From Rotaria socialis (lineage: Eukaryota; Rotifera; Eurotatoria; Philodinida; Philodinidae): a DNA stretch of 64,000 bases. The DNA lies in the NCBI GenBank assembly GCA_905331475.1, contig CAJNYU010002706.1, positions 1-64,000 of the forward strand. The letters run 5' to 3'. Every line of letters starts with the position of its first letter. The stretch's first letter is position 1. Of the stretch, positions 11,501-22,270 are shown one piece after another. Below the pieces are notes generated by a model. It saw nothing but the letters and a program-made list of their open reading frames with translations, did no database searches and had not been told where the DNA came from. A program made the translations under genes and the position numbers.

Positions 11501-13682
11501 TCAAAATGTTGATTTTTTAAATCAAATCTTTGTTCATCTAAAGTCGACTTCAATTAGTGAAATAATAACTTTAATTTTGCAGCTGTTCAGCATAGTTACA
11601 ATAATTAATTTCAATTCTGTTGTAAAGCACAATTGATATTGTATCTAGATAAATGATTAGATATTTTTCTAACTTTTGTAGCATCTTCGTTGTATTTGCG
11701 TTTGAATAAAAAAAGTCAGATTAGATAGAGGCAGAGTCCATTGCAATCTTCAAACAAATCATATTGATGAAGACCGTTATACACTTTGTTAGGAGATAAT
11801 CAACGGTTTATCTCTTTTTCTTTTCTAAAAGTTATGTAAAATCAACTGATGAAAATGATTGGATTTATTATTCGAAAGAAATCTTCCCATATCTCACAAT
11901 ATTTTTACAACGAAGCCATGTTAATCAATCTATATGCCGATAAGAACTTAATAATTAGTTATTAAAATTATTTTACAAAATGATATTTATTTTATTCTAC
12001 ATTTTAAATGAACAATCGAATGACTGCTACTATTATGCTTTCGGTAATATTTAATCGAATTAAATTCGTAAGCTTTTTATGACGAACATATATAATTAAT
12101 CTTTAGATTATCTCCATACGCTAGATTCACCTTTTAACAGTTTCAAGTAGCTATCAAAAGTATAGATCTATGAATCGATTAATTAAATTGATGCCGAACA
12201 TTCAGTTCTTTCTGCAAAAGCTTTTACCGATTAAAGTCCTTGCTCAATGAATTAGTGTTATTCAACATCTTATTTTATCAAGTTAATTATTATCACAACT
12301 CGATTTTGAGGCTAGATCGATTTAGAATCATGCGTAACAAGTAGGCTGCGCTAAATTCTCACACCACTCGAAGTGAGATGTGTATAAGAAAATAATTCTC
12401 ACTTGTATTAAAAATGTCCAATAATCTCGTTATTTTTTTGAACAGTGGCCAATGAATTTTCATGTGCTAAAGAGGATCGATGCACATTTCTTCTTCATTT
12501 TTCTACTATAGTCTCTAGGATCAAATTTTAACAATTTATGAACTACTAGAAAATCAATGAACAATACGTCGACAAGAACAAGAACAATTTTAAGTATGAA
12601 AAAAAGATCTCAATTATGAAATTATAATTATTAAAGAACTGATATATATATAACTCGAACAACGTCCAAGAATCTAATAGAATTTCTAGGCAATAAAGAA
12701 ATCGGCTATTAACTAAAATTGATCTACTTTACTCAGAAATGAGATAAACAAAACTATTTTCAAAGTTTTCACCAACACTAAGGAACAGAAATGCAATAAT
12801 GGTGAGTTCATTTTATCAAGATTACCAATAAAAGATTTAGTCTTCGTTTTAAATGAATTTATTCACGGTAAAAATAAAAATTACATTTTAAGAACAAGCA
12901 GGTAAATATGATCTTGATCAACTTCATAGATGTGCACATTTTTACTTGTCTGTCATCATTTGTCGTAAAAAAATATCCTCATTCAATCGATAAAGAACAC
13001 ATAACTGAATATTATTGCAAAAGTAGTAAATTGACTTATTTAGCAGTATGCTGAACTGCGTATTTATCATTTTAACTAATAATCAATTTTTCTTTGTTTG
13101 TATAATGAAAAGGCTACCGTTGCACCACCAATAAACAAATGATAGAAGTAATCATGAGATAGACTGAATATTCTTTTTCGGACGAATTATATTTCGTTGC
13201 GATCGAAACAAAGCGTTATGGAAAAAATTGCAACGGATCAAAATTGACAATTTCCTATTAATGTTCTATGTCATTCTGTAGATTATTCCGGTATGTATTG
13301 TCGTTGGTTACATTCGATACAGATGTGTGATCTATATGATGTTTAACTTTGGCTATTATTGTTCTTGTCTTTGATGATTAACATATTTATTGACTTTTTC
13401 TGAAAATATTTTGAATTGTATACCTTTTTAAAACTTTTCTTTCGTTTAATAGATGAGAGCGAATATACATATGACTTTCTATTAGGTTAGAATATGATTA
13501 CTAGTGTAGATAACAGTTGAATTTATAACATTTAATAGTGATTCACTTTTATGAAAGTTTGAATGTAACTACAAATAGAGTTTGTCTATTCAAGAATGTT
13601 AAAATTAATATTCTTGATATCTTCAGCAAAATAAAAAAACAAAAAGAACAAACTATTAAAACAATTTTCATATGTATTTCAG
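8576..13682. other. 5.1-kb gene-poor interval
   Basis: AT-rich DNA between PIGT and PREP. No family is recognisable. One long open frame on the minus strand (11077-11553) is listed separately. A segment of about 60 bp at 10010-10080 resembles 17975-18036. The last 17 bases form the TATGTATTTCAG acceptor directly abutting the PREP start codon at 13683, which suggests a 5' UTR intron or trans-splicing. Polyadenylation of PIGT probably occurs within the first few hundred bases. Confidence 0.45.
11077..11553 (-). CDS. unexplained 158-codon open frame
   Basis: An uninterrupted frame of 158 codons in DNA so AT-rich that stops should be frequent. The predicted product is Leu/Ile/Ser/Cys-rich with a hydrophobic stretch near the middle (FITIIGINIFVC) and no family motif I recognise. 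There is no clear splice context, and the complementary strand also has an open run at 11171-11371. It may be an exon of an unrecognised gene, a decayed element or chance. Treat it as hypothetical. Confidence 0.15.
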   Translation of the reverse strand: MKSTLDEQRFDLKNQHFELLLFLIPVECFNSCSGTVYLLVSRTRNNSIKFQSYRQLIARLSYILLKSSKFSCLKQCTALKITFILLFLKEKSLISYRTIFITIIGINIFVCKSELLSCEQSGITFLYIFYSMKFTLIIIKGQTNNHKPEKEKTCYLFI

Positions 13683-16246
13683 ATGTCCTCTAATATCAAA
13701 TATCCAACAATACGTCGTGATCCAACTGTTTCGGATATATATGGTGATAAATCTTCATCACCTATTACAGTTAATGATCCATATCGTTGGCTTGAAGATC
13801 CTGATTCAGAAGAAACAACTAATTTTGTTGCAGAACAAAATGTCATTAGTCAAGCTTATTTAAATAATATTTCTTATCGGACACAGTTTTTCGAACATCT
13901 CAAAGAAGTATTTAACATTCCAAAATTTTCATGTCCATCAAAACAACCGAATGGAAAATATTATTATTTTATGAACACAGGTCTTCAACATCAAGATGTC
14001 TATTATGAATTAGATTCATTATCAAAATCAACTGAGCAAGCGCAAGTTTTAATTGATCCAAATACATTCTCCGAAGATGGAACTGTAGCCATACAATCAA
14101 TTAATTTTTCATACGATGGTAAAACTTTGTGCTATAGGTAACGAAATATTATTATATTGTTTTATTCAATTGCATATTTCTTTTATTCTAACATATAGTG
14201 TGTCTGATGCTGGCTCAGATTGGTCGACAATTTACTTCATGGATGTTGCAACTCGTAATAAATTAAATGATGTTATTATTCGAACAAAATTCTCATCGTT
14301 ACGTTGGACAACAGATAATCAAGGAATATTTTATTCGACATATGCTGGTGCTCTTGATAATGTCACATCGAACAAAGATTCAAGTCATTCGACAGAAAAT
14401 AAAAGCAAAATTGCAGAAGATAAAGATATACAGAAGAAGGAAGAAGTAATGTTTGTTTTTTCAAATTGTCATACATAGGCTCTAGTAATCTTGTTTTTTT
14501 TAATAGGCAGCAAATGAAGTGGTACCAACCACTATTGAAGTAACTCGCACTGATATTCAAGAAGTTTATTTTCATCGACTCGGAACACCTCGTTCAGCTG
14601 ATATTTGTCTTGCTCGTTGTACAGATGATCTCAACGAACACTTCTTTTCAGTTGAAACATCTGATGATGGTCAATATTTAATTGCTAATATAAGCATAGG
14701 AACTTTAAGAGAAAATAAGATTTGGTTCCTTCCATTATCAAAATTGTCGGATTCAATCGTGGAAAAACCTAATTGGACAAAATTAATCGATCATATGGAT
14801 TTCGTTTATGATTTTGTAACATCTCAAGATGATTTGCTTTATTTCAAAACAAATGATCAAGCTGAAAATTTTCGTCTCATTTCAATGAATGCAAAAACAA
14901 AAGAAATAAAAGAGATAATTAGTGAAGATAAAACTAATTTATTAGAAGATATAACACGTGTTTATGACAAATATTTTCTTGTTAGATATCTTTCACATGT
15001 TAAATCAGTTCTCTATTTATTTGAAATGAAAAGTGGACGACAATTACGTAAATTTGATCTACCCATTGGAACTATATCTATTTGGTAGGATTAATAATAA
15101 TGATAATAAACAATAATTTTAATATTTGACATTTTTTAGGGGTGATCAACATGAATCAGAAATATTTATTCGTCTCGAATCATTTCTTTCTCCGACAACA
15201 ATTTATTCATGTGATCTTGCTCAATCAGTTGATGCTTCATTGACAATTTTTAAGCGAATTGAATTTGCTGGGCTTGATCTTAATACATTAACTACTGAAC
15301 AGGTTTTCGTTGATTCAAATGGATTAGATCCATCGAATCCAGTTAAAGTACCCATGTTTTTAGTTCATAGAAAAGATTTAAAAAAAGATGGTCAAAATCC
15401 AACACATATATATGCTTATGGTGGATTTTCAACTGCTATGAAACCTTTCTTTTCAATTGCTTCACTTCTTTGGATTCATCATTTTCATGGAGTTTTTGTT
15501 GTAGCTAATGTTCGCGGTGGAGCAGAATATGGTGAAGTATGGCATAAAGATGGCTACAAATCTAAAAAAATGAATACTTACCTTGACTTGTGTGCTTGCG
15601 CTGAATGGCTTGTTTCAAATAAATATACTCAAACAGACAAACTATCAATGGCAGGTGGAAGTAATGGTGGATTAACCGTTGCAGCTTGTGCTAATATGCG
15701 ACCAGATTTATTTGCTTGTACTGTAGTACAAGTTGGTGTCCTCGATTTATATCGATATCATAAATTTACCATTGGTATGTGTACCCACCCATATATTGAG
15801 AAAGCAAAAACTCTTAGTTTTCCTTTCTAGGATATTATTGGTGTGGTGAATATGGAAATCCTGATTTACCTGCAGAATTCGAATGGGTTAAAACAATATC
15901 ACCATTGCATAATATTCCAATGAATCCAACAACATTTCCAGCAATTCTTGTAACAACAGCTGATCATGATGATCGTGTTGTACCAGCTCATTCATTTAAA
16001 TATATATCCCAATTACAATATCAATTAGGTGAAACAATGAATCGTTTAGGTCGTCCATTAATTTCAAGAATTGATGTTCGAGCTGGACATGGTAAATTTT
16101 CTTTTCTTTTCTTTTTATAATTAATAAATATTTCTCTGAATTCTTCTGTTTTAGGTGCAGGAAAGCCGACAATCAAACGAATTGAAGAATTATCTGATAT
16201 GTATTCGTTCGTTTCTTACGCATTGGGTGCTCAATGGCATGATTGA
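13683..16246 (+). CDS. PREP: prolyl endopeptidase (prolyl oligopeptidase, S9A)
   Basis: Six exons: 13683-14137, 14199-14445, 14507-15084, 15140-15774, 15831-16091, 16155-16246. Total 2268 nt, 755 residues; mammalian PREP is about 710. It is a cytosolic serine peptidase that cuts after Pro in short peptides. The N-terminal block PYRWLEDPDSEET is typical of the family. The seven-bladed propeller covers roughly residues 80-480. The C-terminal alpha/beta-hydrolase domain carries NVRGGAEYGEVWHKDG and the triad Ser601 (GGSNGG), Asp686 (DHDDRVVP) and His725 (RAGHGAGKPT). The spacing Asp-His of 39 residues equals that of mammalian PREP. The excess length comes from a charged Lys/Glu/Ser insert around residue 220-240 that spans the exon 2/3 junction. 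The ATG directly follows a CAG acceptor. TRMT12 begins 129 bp downstream on the same strand. Confidence 0.96.
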
Positions 16247-16347
16247 TCAAACTAAAGACATTTTTCTTTTCTTTTGAGATTCTTTAAATTATCATGAGAA
16301 CTAGATTTTTTTTTCATTAAAAGACTACTACAAAAATCATCTCTGTC

Positions 16348-16373
16348 AATAAAAGCAATAGTTTTGCTTTCAG
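16348..16373 (+). promoter_or_regulatory. poly(A) signal and splice acceptor between PREP and TRMT12
   Basis: AATAAA at 16348-16353 is followed by TTTTGCTTTCAG ending at 16373, two bases before the TRMT12 ATG. A 3'-end signal next to an acceptor at the next start codon is the arrangement expected for a polycistronic transcript resolved by trans-splicing. Confidence 0.45.
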
Positions 16374-16375
16374 AA

Positions 16376-17460
16376 ATGACTTCTCGTGCAAAACTTACTG
16401 AAAACCTTCAGTCTCTTTGTCATGAACATGGTTTAACGTGGGACGATCAATTATCAAATGATATTCCACGAAAATGGCGCATACATGGTGACATGCTTCT
16501 TCTTTCTTCAAGTCGTTGTTTTGTTGATTCTCGATGGATAACTCATATTCGTTTGTTTCTTTTAAATACATAGGTTTTTTTTTGTTCATTCGAATATGAA
16601 TTTTCTAGCATCTGATCAATTTTGGTCAACTGTTGCTCGATCATTTGGATCATCAATTAAACGTATTGCTTTCGAAGGTTCTATTAAAAATGACGATTTT
16701 CGATCACCAAATACACGCTTAGTATTAGGCAGTGACCCATGGGTATATCTAATCGAAAATGGTATTAAGTAGGTTAGTTTCAATTCCTTTCAAACATATG
16801 AGAACATTTTTTTACTGAAGATTTTCATATAATGTTGATAAAAGTATGTTTTGTGCTGGAAACAATACAGAACGAATGAGAATGGGGCGAATGTTATGTG
16901 CCAATGAAACAATTGTTGATCTTTATGTAGGCATTGGATATTTTACTCTTCCATTTCTTGTTCACGGTCATGCACGTCATGTATATGCTTGTGAATGGAA
17001 TCCCGATTCAATGGAAGCACTTCGTCGCAATCTTCAAGCAAATCATATCGATGATGATCGCTATACACTTCTCTTAGGAGATAATCAATCGGTCAGTTTC
17101 CATTTCTTTTTTCTTTCTTGTAAACAAGAAACTTCATCGTAGACATGTCCTGTGGGTGTAGCTGATCGGTGTAATCTTGGCTTAATTCCATCATCTGAAG
17201 CTAGTTGGCCGATTGCTTGCCGAGCACTTCGATCTGAAGGAGGTCGTCTTCATGTACATGGTGTTGTAAATACCAAAGAAGAAACACATGATCAATACAG
17301 TGAAAAGGTTCGGCAACGTATTGAAACAATTATGCGAGATATTCATCGTGAAGAAAATAATTACAAATGTGAAATAGAACACATTGAAAAAGTTAAACCA
17401 TATGGACCTCGCTTAGATCATCTTGTTGTTGATTTATTATTAACTGAAATTCGGTCATGA
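16376..17460 (+). CDS. TRMT12: tRNA wybutosine-synthesising protein 2 (TYW2/TRMT12)
   Basis: Four exons: 16376-16550, 16609-16768, 16845-17091, 17143-17460. Total 900 nt, 299 residues, shorter than human TRMT12 (about 448), mainly in the N-terminal part. The enzyme transfers the 3-amino-3-carboxypropyl group of S-adenosylmethionine to the tricyclic base at position 37 of tRNA-Phe during wybutosine synthesis. Visible landmarks are IPRKWRIHGDMLLL near the start, DPWVYLIENGI, NNTERMRMG, the Rossmann SAM-binding motif VDLYVGIGYFTLPFL (Val where Ala is usual in YAGIGY), ACEWNPDSMEALRRNL and the family block NLGLIPSSEASWPIAC. All introns are 51 to 76 bp. It probably shares a transcript with PREP. 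Confidence 0.93.
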
Positions 17461-19299
17461 TCGTAACAAAAAATTTCAGAAAATAAATTTTCTGTTTATT
17501 TTTAATTGAAAATAAATTATTGTTAAACGGCTTGTTTAAAACAAAGTATATTTTATTTGAAAGAACTCATATGCAGATGACATTTATCTTTATTATTTGG
17601 TTATTTCAACGCAGAAGAATATTTTATTCATTCATTTTATTTAGAATAGAACACAACTAAATCTTTGAGAAAACTATTTTGTTCACGATTATCTGATAAC
17701 TTCAAAATTAAAGAATCTATACATTTGGTTAATCGTACACATTGATTCACACTCAAGTTGATAGTTCGATAGTTCGCTACTTGTCAGATAAGAACAGTTG
17801 ATATCTACTGGTAGAATAGCGGCTAGAAGAGAATTAACTGTTTAAATATCAATCTATTGTCGACGCAAAAATATAAGGCTATTAGCCATTTTTCTCAATA
17901 AGTTTCGATAGAAAGGGGCCAAACACGCTACGCGAATTAAAACTGAATTAACCACTAATTCATCTAAAAAAGATGACTTAAATCTGAATTAACCAATCGC
18001 ATTTCTTAATTCAATTTTATTTTTTCTAGTGTGTTTGACCCCAAGCACAACAGAACCCTAGTGCTTTCATACATGGACAAAGAACGCTATCGTTCGTCAA
18101 ATTATGCACATGGACTGATACAACACTTAGTGATGGTGAATGATTTTATGATAGGCCGACATTTTCGCATATATATATACTGTGTTCGATTTTCTCCAGA
18201 CTTCGTTACTGCACTTCAATTCAATCGTGCTCACAAAACAACAGTTGTGATTTCATCAACAATTGTTTCGGAGCTTTCTTCAGTTTTATTATCTCTATGC
18301 TAAAATCCAAGTGTCAAAACTGAATTTTTCACTTGGAAAGATTTCATAGTAGGACTTGGGTCACAGAATGCATACATAGTAATACTTTCTTTATCTATGA
18401 AAAAGATAATACAGCTCAATTGTTTGTATCAAATAATGTTAATCAACAGATTCACTCTTTCTCAATTATTCAGTAGGAAATGTTTAACGTGATGATCAGA
18501 TAAATATTTAATCATTCAATAACACTTCAGGAAATAATTCTTATTTCTAGACATAATATTGTTCATCTTGATTTTTACCGAGCGATGACAAAAGAAAAAC
18601 AAGATAATTTACTCGAGAGTAATTCATCAGAAGCATATGTCAATCTCAGTTTATTGAGAGTATTTGCATAGTTGCTCTTTGGGTTGAACATAGCACGATA
18701 TCAACGACACTAAAACAAAGAAAAGAGCGATGTTGATACACTTTATATATTACCGGCACGATTTTGCAACTTAACAAATGACTGTACTAACACTAACTGT
18801 TTGAAACTATTCTTGAAACAATTGAATAAATATATTTCCATTATCGTATATGTAACGAAAATTCTTATGTTTTCTATGATATAATATTAATATTTTAGAA
18901 AGATATTAATGAAGAAATTTCACATGAAATTTGAACTTTTGAATATGTATATCCATGATTTATTATAACCAGAGCTGTCATCTTTTCTGGTTCTCCATCT
19001 GTTTCCCGCTGTCCCACATTTTTTCACTTGTTTTAATATATGTGAATGACTCATTTAATATTAATAAAATCACCTTAGCTTTGTAGAATTCAATTCGATC
19101 AATAACGTTTATATGTAATTCGATTTCATTAGGAACACTTTGTGTAATAATTATTAATATATAATAATTACAGTCTAAATTAAAATTTGGCGCCAGTAGA
19201 TGTTTGCATTCAATTCATTTTTTCTGTTCGTTTTTTTTTGAAATATCGGTTCTATTATTGATTTCGAATATTTTCTTTACGATACATAAATTAATTACG
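17461..19299. other. intergenic, one weak ORF
   Basis: Mostly AT-rich DNA without recognisable genes. An open run at 18031-18303 (+) encodes 90 residues without a family match. It follows a TTTTTTCTAG acceptor-like site, and the 60 bp before it resemble 10010-10080, so it may belong to an old dispersed repeat. I do not call it a gene. Confidence 0.4.
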
Positions 19300-19973
19300 A
19301 TGGTGAACTTTGCCGCAATGATGGAAGTTTTTACAACCATATTAACTTTCGTAGAAGCAGTAGTGGATCAAGTTGCACCTGTATTCAATAAATTTCTTGA
19401 TAGGAAGCCGTCTCGTAAGCACTTTGTATACATAATCATAAACGTCAGTATTGTATGTAATAGCATCACCTCAACCAACCATGAATCCAAACTGTCAGCC
19501 ACCTCATTGTGGAATTTCACCGTATTATTGTCCAGCCGAACTCTTGTCATCTATTTGTATTCAAAGAAAAATGACGATTGATGATGGTTTATCTCCTCGC
19601 CTAACGACATTGTCTTCCGATACTAACGATGATACTAACGAGAATACAGAGAAATCTTCGACATCATTATCACCGTACGTTTCTTCGTAGAAGATACATT
19701 TGAACTTTTAGCCAATTTTTGCTAGACTCCAAAACAAAAATCATTCATCTCTTTAGAAATTGTAAAATAATTTAGCCTAATTCAAGAAACGAAAAGCATA
19801 AGATATTAGTTTATGATCAGCTTGTTATTCGTTTTAGACGCAGCACAGTTATGTTGGTATTCGTTTGTATAATCGTATTAGCTATAATTGGCTTTTTATG
19901 GATACGATTCAGGCGTCAAAATGATGATACATGGAAATATGACGATCGTAAAAGTAGTGCATGGACAATATAA
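19300..19973 (+). CDS. small single-pass membrane protein, unknown family
   Basis: Three exons: 19300-19414, 19464-19674, 19838-19973, joined in frame for 153 residues. The first exon encodes a hydrophobic amphipathic start (MVNFAAMMEVFTTILTFVEA). The middle is a Pro/Cys-containing and then Ser/Thr/Asp/Asn-rich linker. The third exon encodes one clear membrane helix (VMLVFVCIIVLAIIGFLWI) followed by a basic stop-transfer RFRRQ and a short charged tail ending SAWTI. The consistent phases across two GT-AG introns are the main evidence for a real gene. I do not recognise the family. The cysteine pair region and linker suggest the middle part is exposed outside or in a lumen, but this is inference. 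Confidence 0.55.
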
Positions 19974-20942
19974 TCGAAAATGTTTCTGTCGACAGTGAAT
20001 GTATTACCTAACAATGTTGATTCAGAAATGAATAAAATAGACTATTTTTTACAATAAATACAAAAATAGATACATACTGTAGCCGGAATGTGAATGTTTT
20101 CTATCTCAACAAACACATTCATATGCTGCAAAATCCTTCTTCAGTTCGTATTCTACTGACTGATATCAGATTATATTTGAATACCTACAAATCTAGTCCT
20201 ATTAAATCGACTAATAAAAAAAAATCTAACTTTTGTTGATGTCCGGTTTCTTTGGTGCTCGCTAATAATATTCACCGTATTAGAATTGATTTGCATGAAC
20301 ATATTTTTTCTGTTTACACAAAAAATTAGTTCCCTTTAAACGACGATAATACACTTCGTCTTATTTTATTTTTCAAAAAAAACTACGGTATTTATTTAGG
20401 AAAAATGAATCAATACATGTAACTTTAGAATTAAACATGTAGTTACAACATTATTTTGTTTATGAAAATGATTCGTTAGTTCGTATACGAGTTTGACTTT
20501 TCATGCAGTCATTGTTCAGTGTCAAAACTTGATTAATATAGGAAAATCGAAATTTAATGAACAAATCATTCTCTAACCTCACAAAGCACAAAATATAAAA
20601 ATTTCAGTCATGGCTAACTCATAAATGACGACTATGCTGAGAAAAATCAAGTTGCTCGCATATGGAAGACGTATTAAATATTTTTCGTTTTCTTAGTCAT
20701 TATGTTTATTTGTTTTTGTAAATACGTTAAACACAAACAGAAAATAAGACGAAAGCATGATAAATGGAAATATATAATTATACACACACGAACACAGTCA
20801 GCTGGTAAAAATGTTGAGAAATAAAATGAGGTGAAGTTTATTTATTGATTTATTTTTCTGTCAAAACAAGGTGACACTATGAATACACAGGAATTGCACA
20901 GTACATAAAATAAAAGGAAAAATGTGAGGAATGTTTAGATAA
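19974..20942. other. convergent intergenic region
   Basis: Separates the 3' ends of the small membrane-protein gene (+) and GAK (-). AT-rich, with AATAAA-type signals near 20031 and 20055 that could serve the plus-strand gene. No other feature seen. Confidence 0.4.
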
Positions 20943-22238
20943 TTAATTAGATTCTTGTTCAAATTGAGACCAAGCTTCATTAAGTTCAACAAATATAAAC
21001 TTTGCTAATTCTTCATTTGGATCACCGCGAAGCTATTAGATAAAATATATATAGTTAATTTGAAATGAAAAAAAGAAATAAACTCTTTTTACTTTGTCAG
21101 GATGAATATGAAGTACTGCTTTTCTATAAACTTTTTTAACTTGATCATGCGTTACTAAATCATGCATTTGACATCCTCCCCAAGTACACTCAGCCCATGT
21201 AACAGTTGATAATGAACATAACAATGCTCGAATATTTCTCTTTTTTCCTTCAGTCCATTCTCGAACCTATTTTATTTGTTTCAATAAAAATAAATAAATC
21301 AATTAAAACATACCTTAAGAACTGTTGGGTCAAGTTCTTTGGCCAATTCTGCTTTACGGATATCACCGATTGCCGCTGTACCTTGTCGAGCTTTTGAACC
21401 AAAATCAGACATTCCAGCTTGTTCACGAACTAATGTATCAAAGTCAATTTTGGATGGTTGAAGACGAGTTGTACTTGCATTTGGTTTAATTGGATCTATA
21501 AATAATATATTATTGTTAATGTTTAAATAGCCTGACTATCTTTTAACTTAGTTATTCAAAAGCAATGCTAATTTGCTGACTAATTTCTATTCTTTACTTT
21601 TGTTCCTTTTCAATTTTAAAGATAACTACATTTTAGGATCAACTCCGACATATATATCTCATTGGAAAAAGATGAACATAAAAATTGTGAGTCATTCTTT
21701 AGGACTGGATTTAAACATAGGCATTCATAATAACGCATTGATTGCCAACGATAAGGTCTTAATACAGATCATTTGCACATTGTAAAAGCAACAACAAAAA
21801 AGAAAGAAGAAAAATATTAACTTATTAATATTTCATTCAATTGTTACAAAAGGAACATCTACATTATTAAACACATATATTAAAATAAAGTAGCAAATAA
21901 ATGATCTCTTTTTTAATAGAATACATAAACAATATTCTCCTCTGTAAGAAAACTCGAAATTTGTTTGCGAATCTTTAAGGAGAATAAATACACTCAACGT
22001 TTTTCTAATCAATGCTAAACATCTATTAAACATATCGCCATTGGCAATGAAATGAAAATTGTGCTCACTTGTTTGTTGTGGTTGTATAGGTGGAGCGGCA
22101 GATTTAGTTGCTAGATTTATATTATAATTTGGAAGTGATGTTGTTGATGATGTGCTGGATATTTTAGCTGCAGCTAGAAATAAATAAAAAAAATATGGAA
22201 CGCTTCACGATTTTGCGTGTCATCCTTGCGCAGGGGCC

Positions 22239-22270
<32 letters not shown>

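Noticed and set aside
18031-18303. 90-codon gene after an acceptor-like site
   Set aside because: No family match, no second exon, and the upstream sequence resembles a dispersed repeat.
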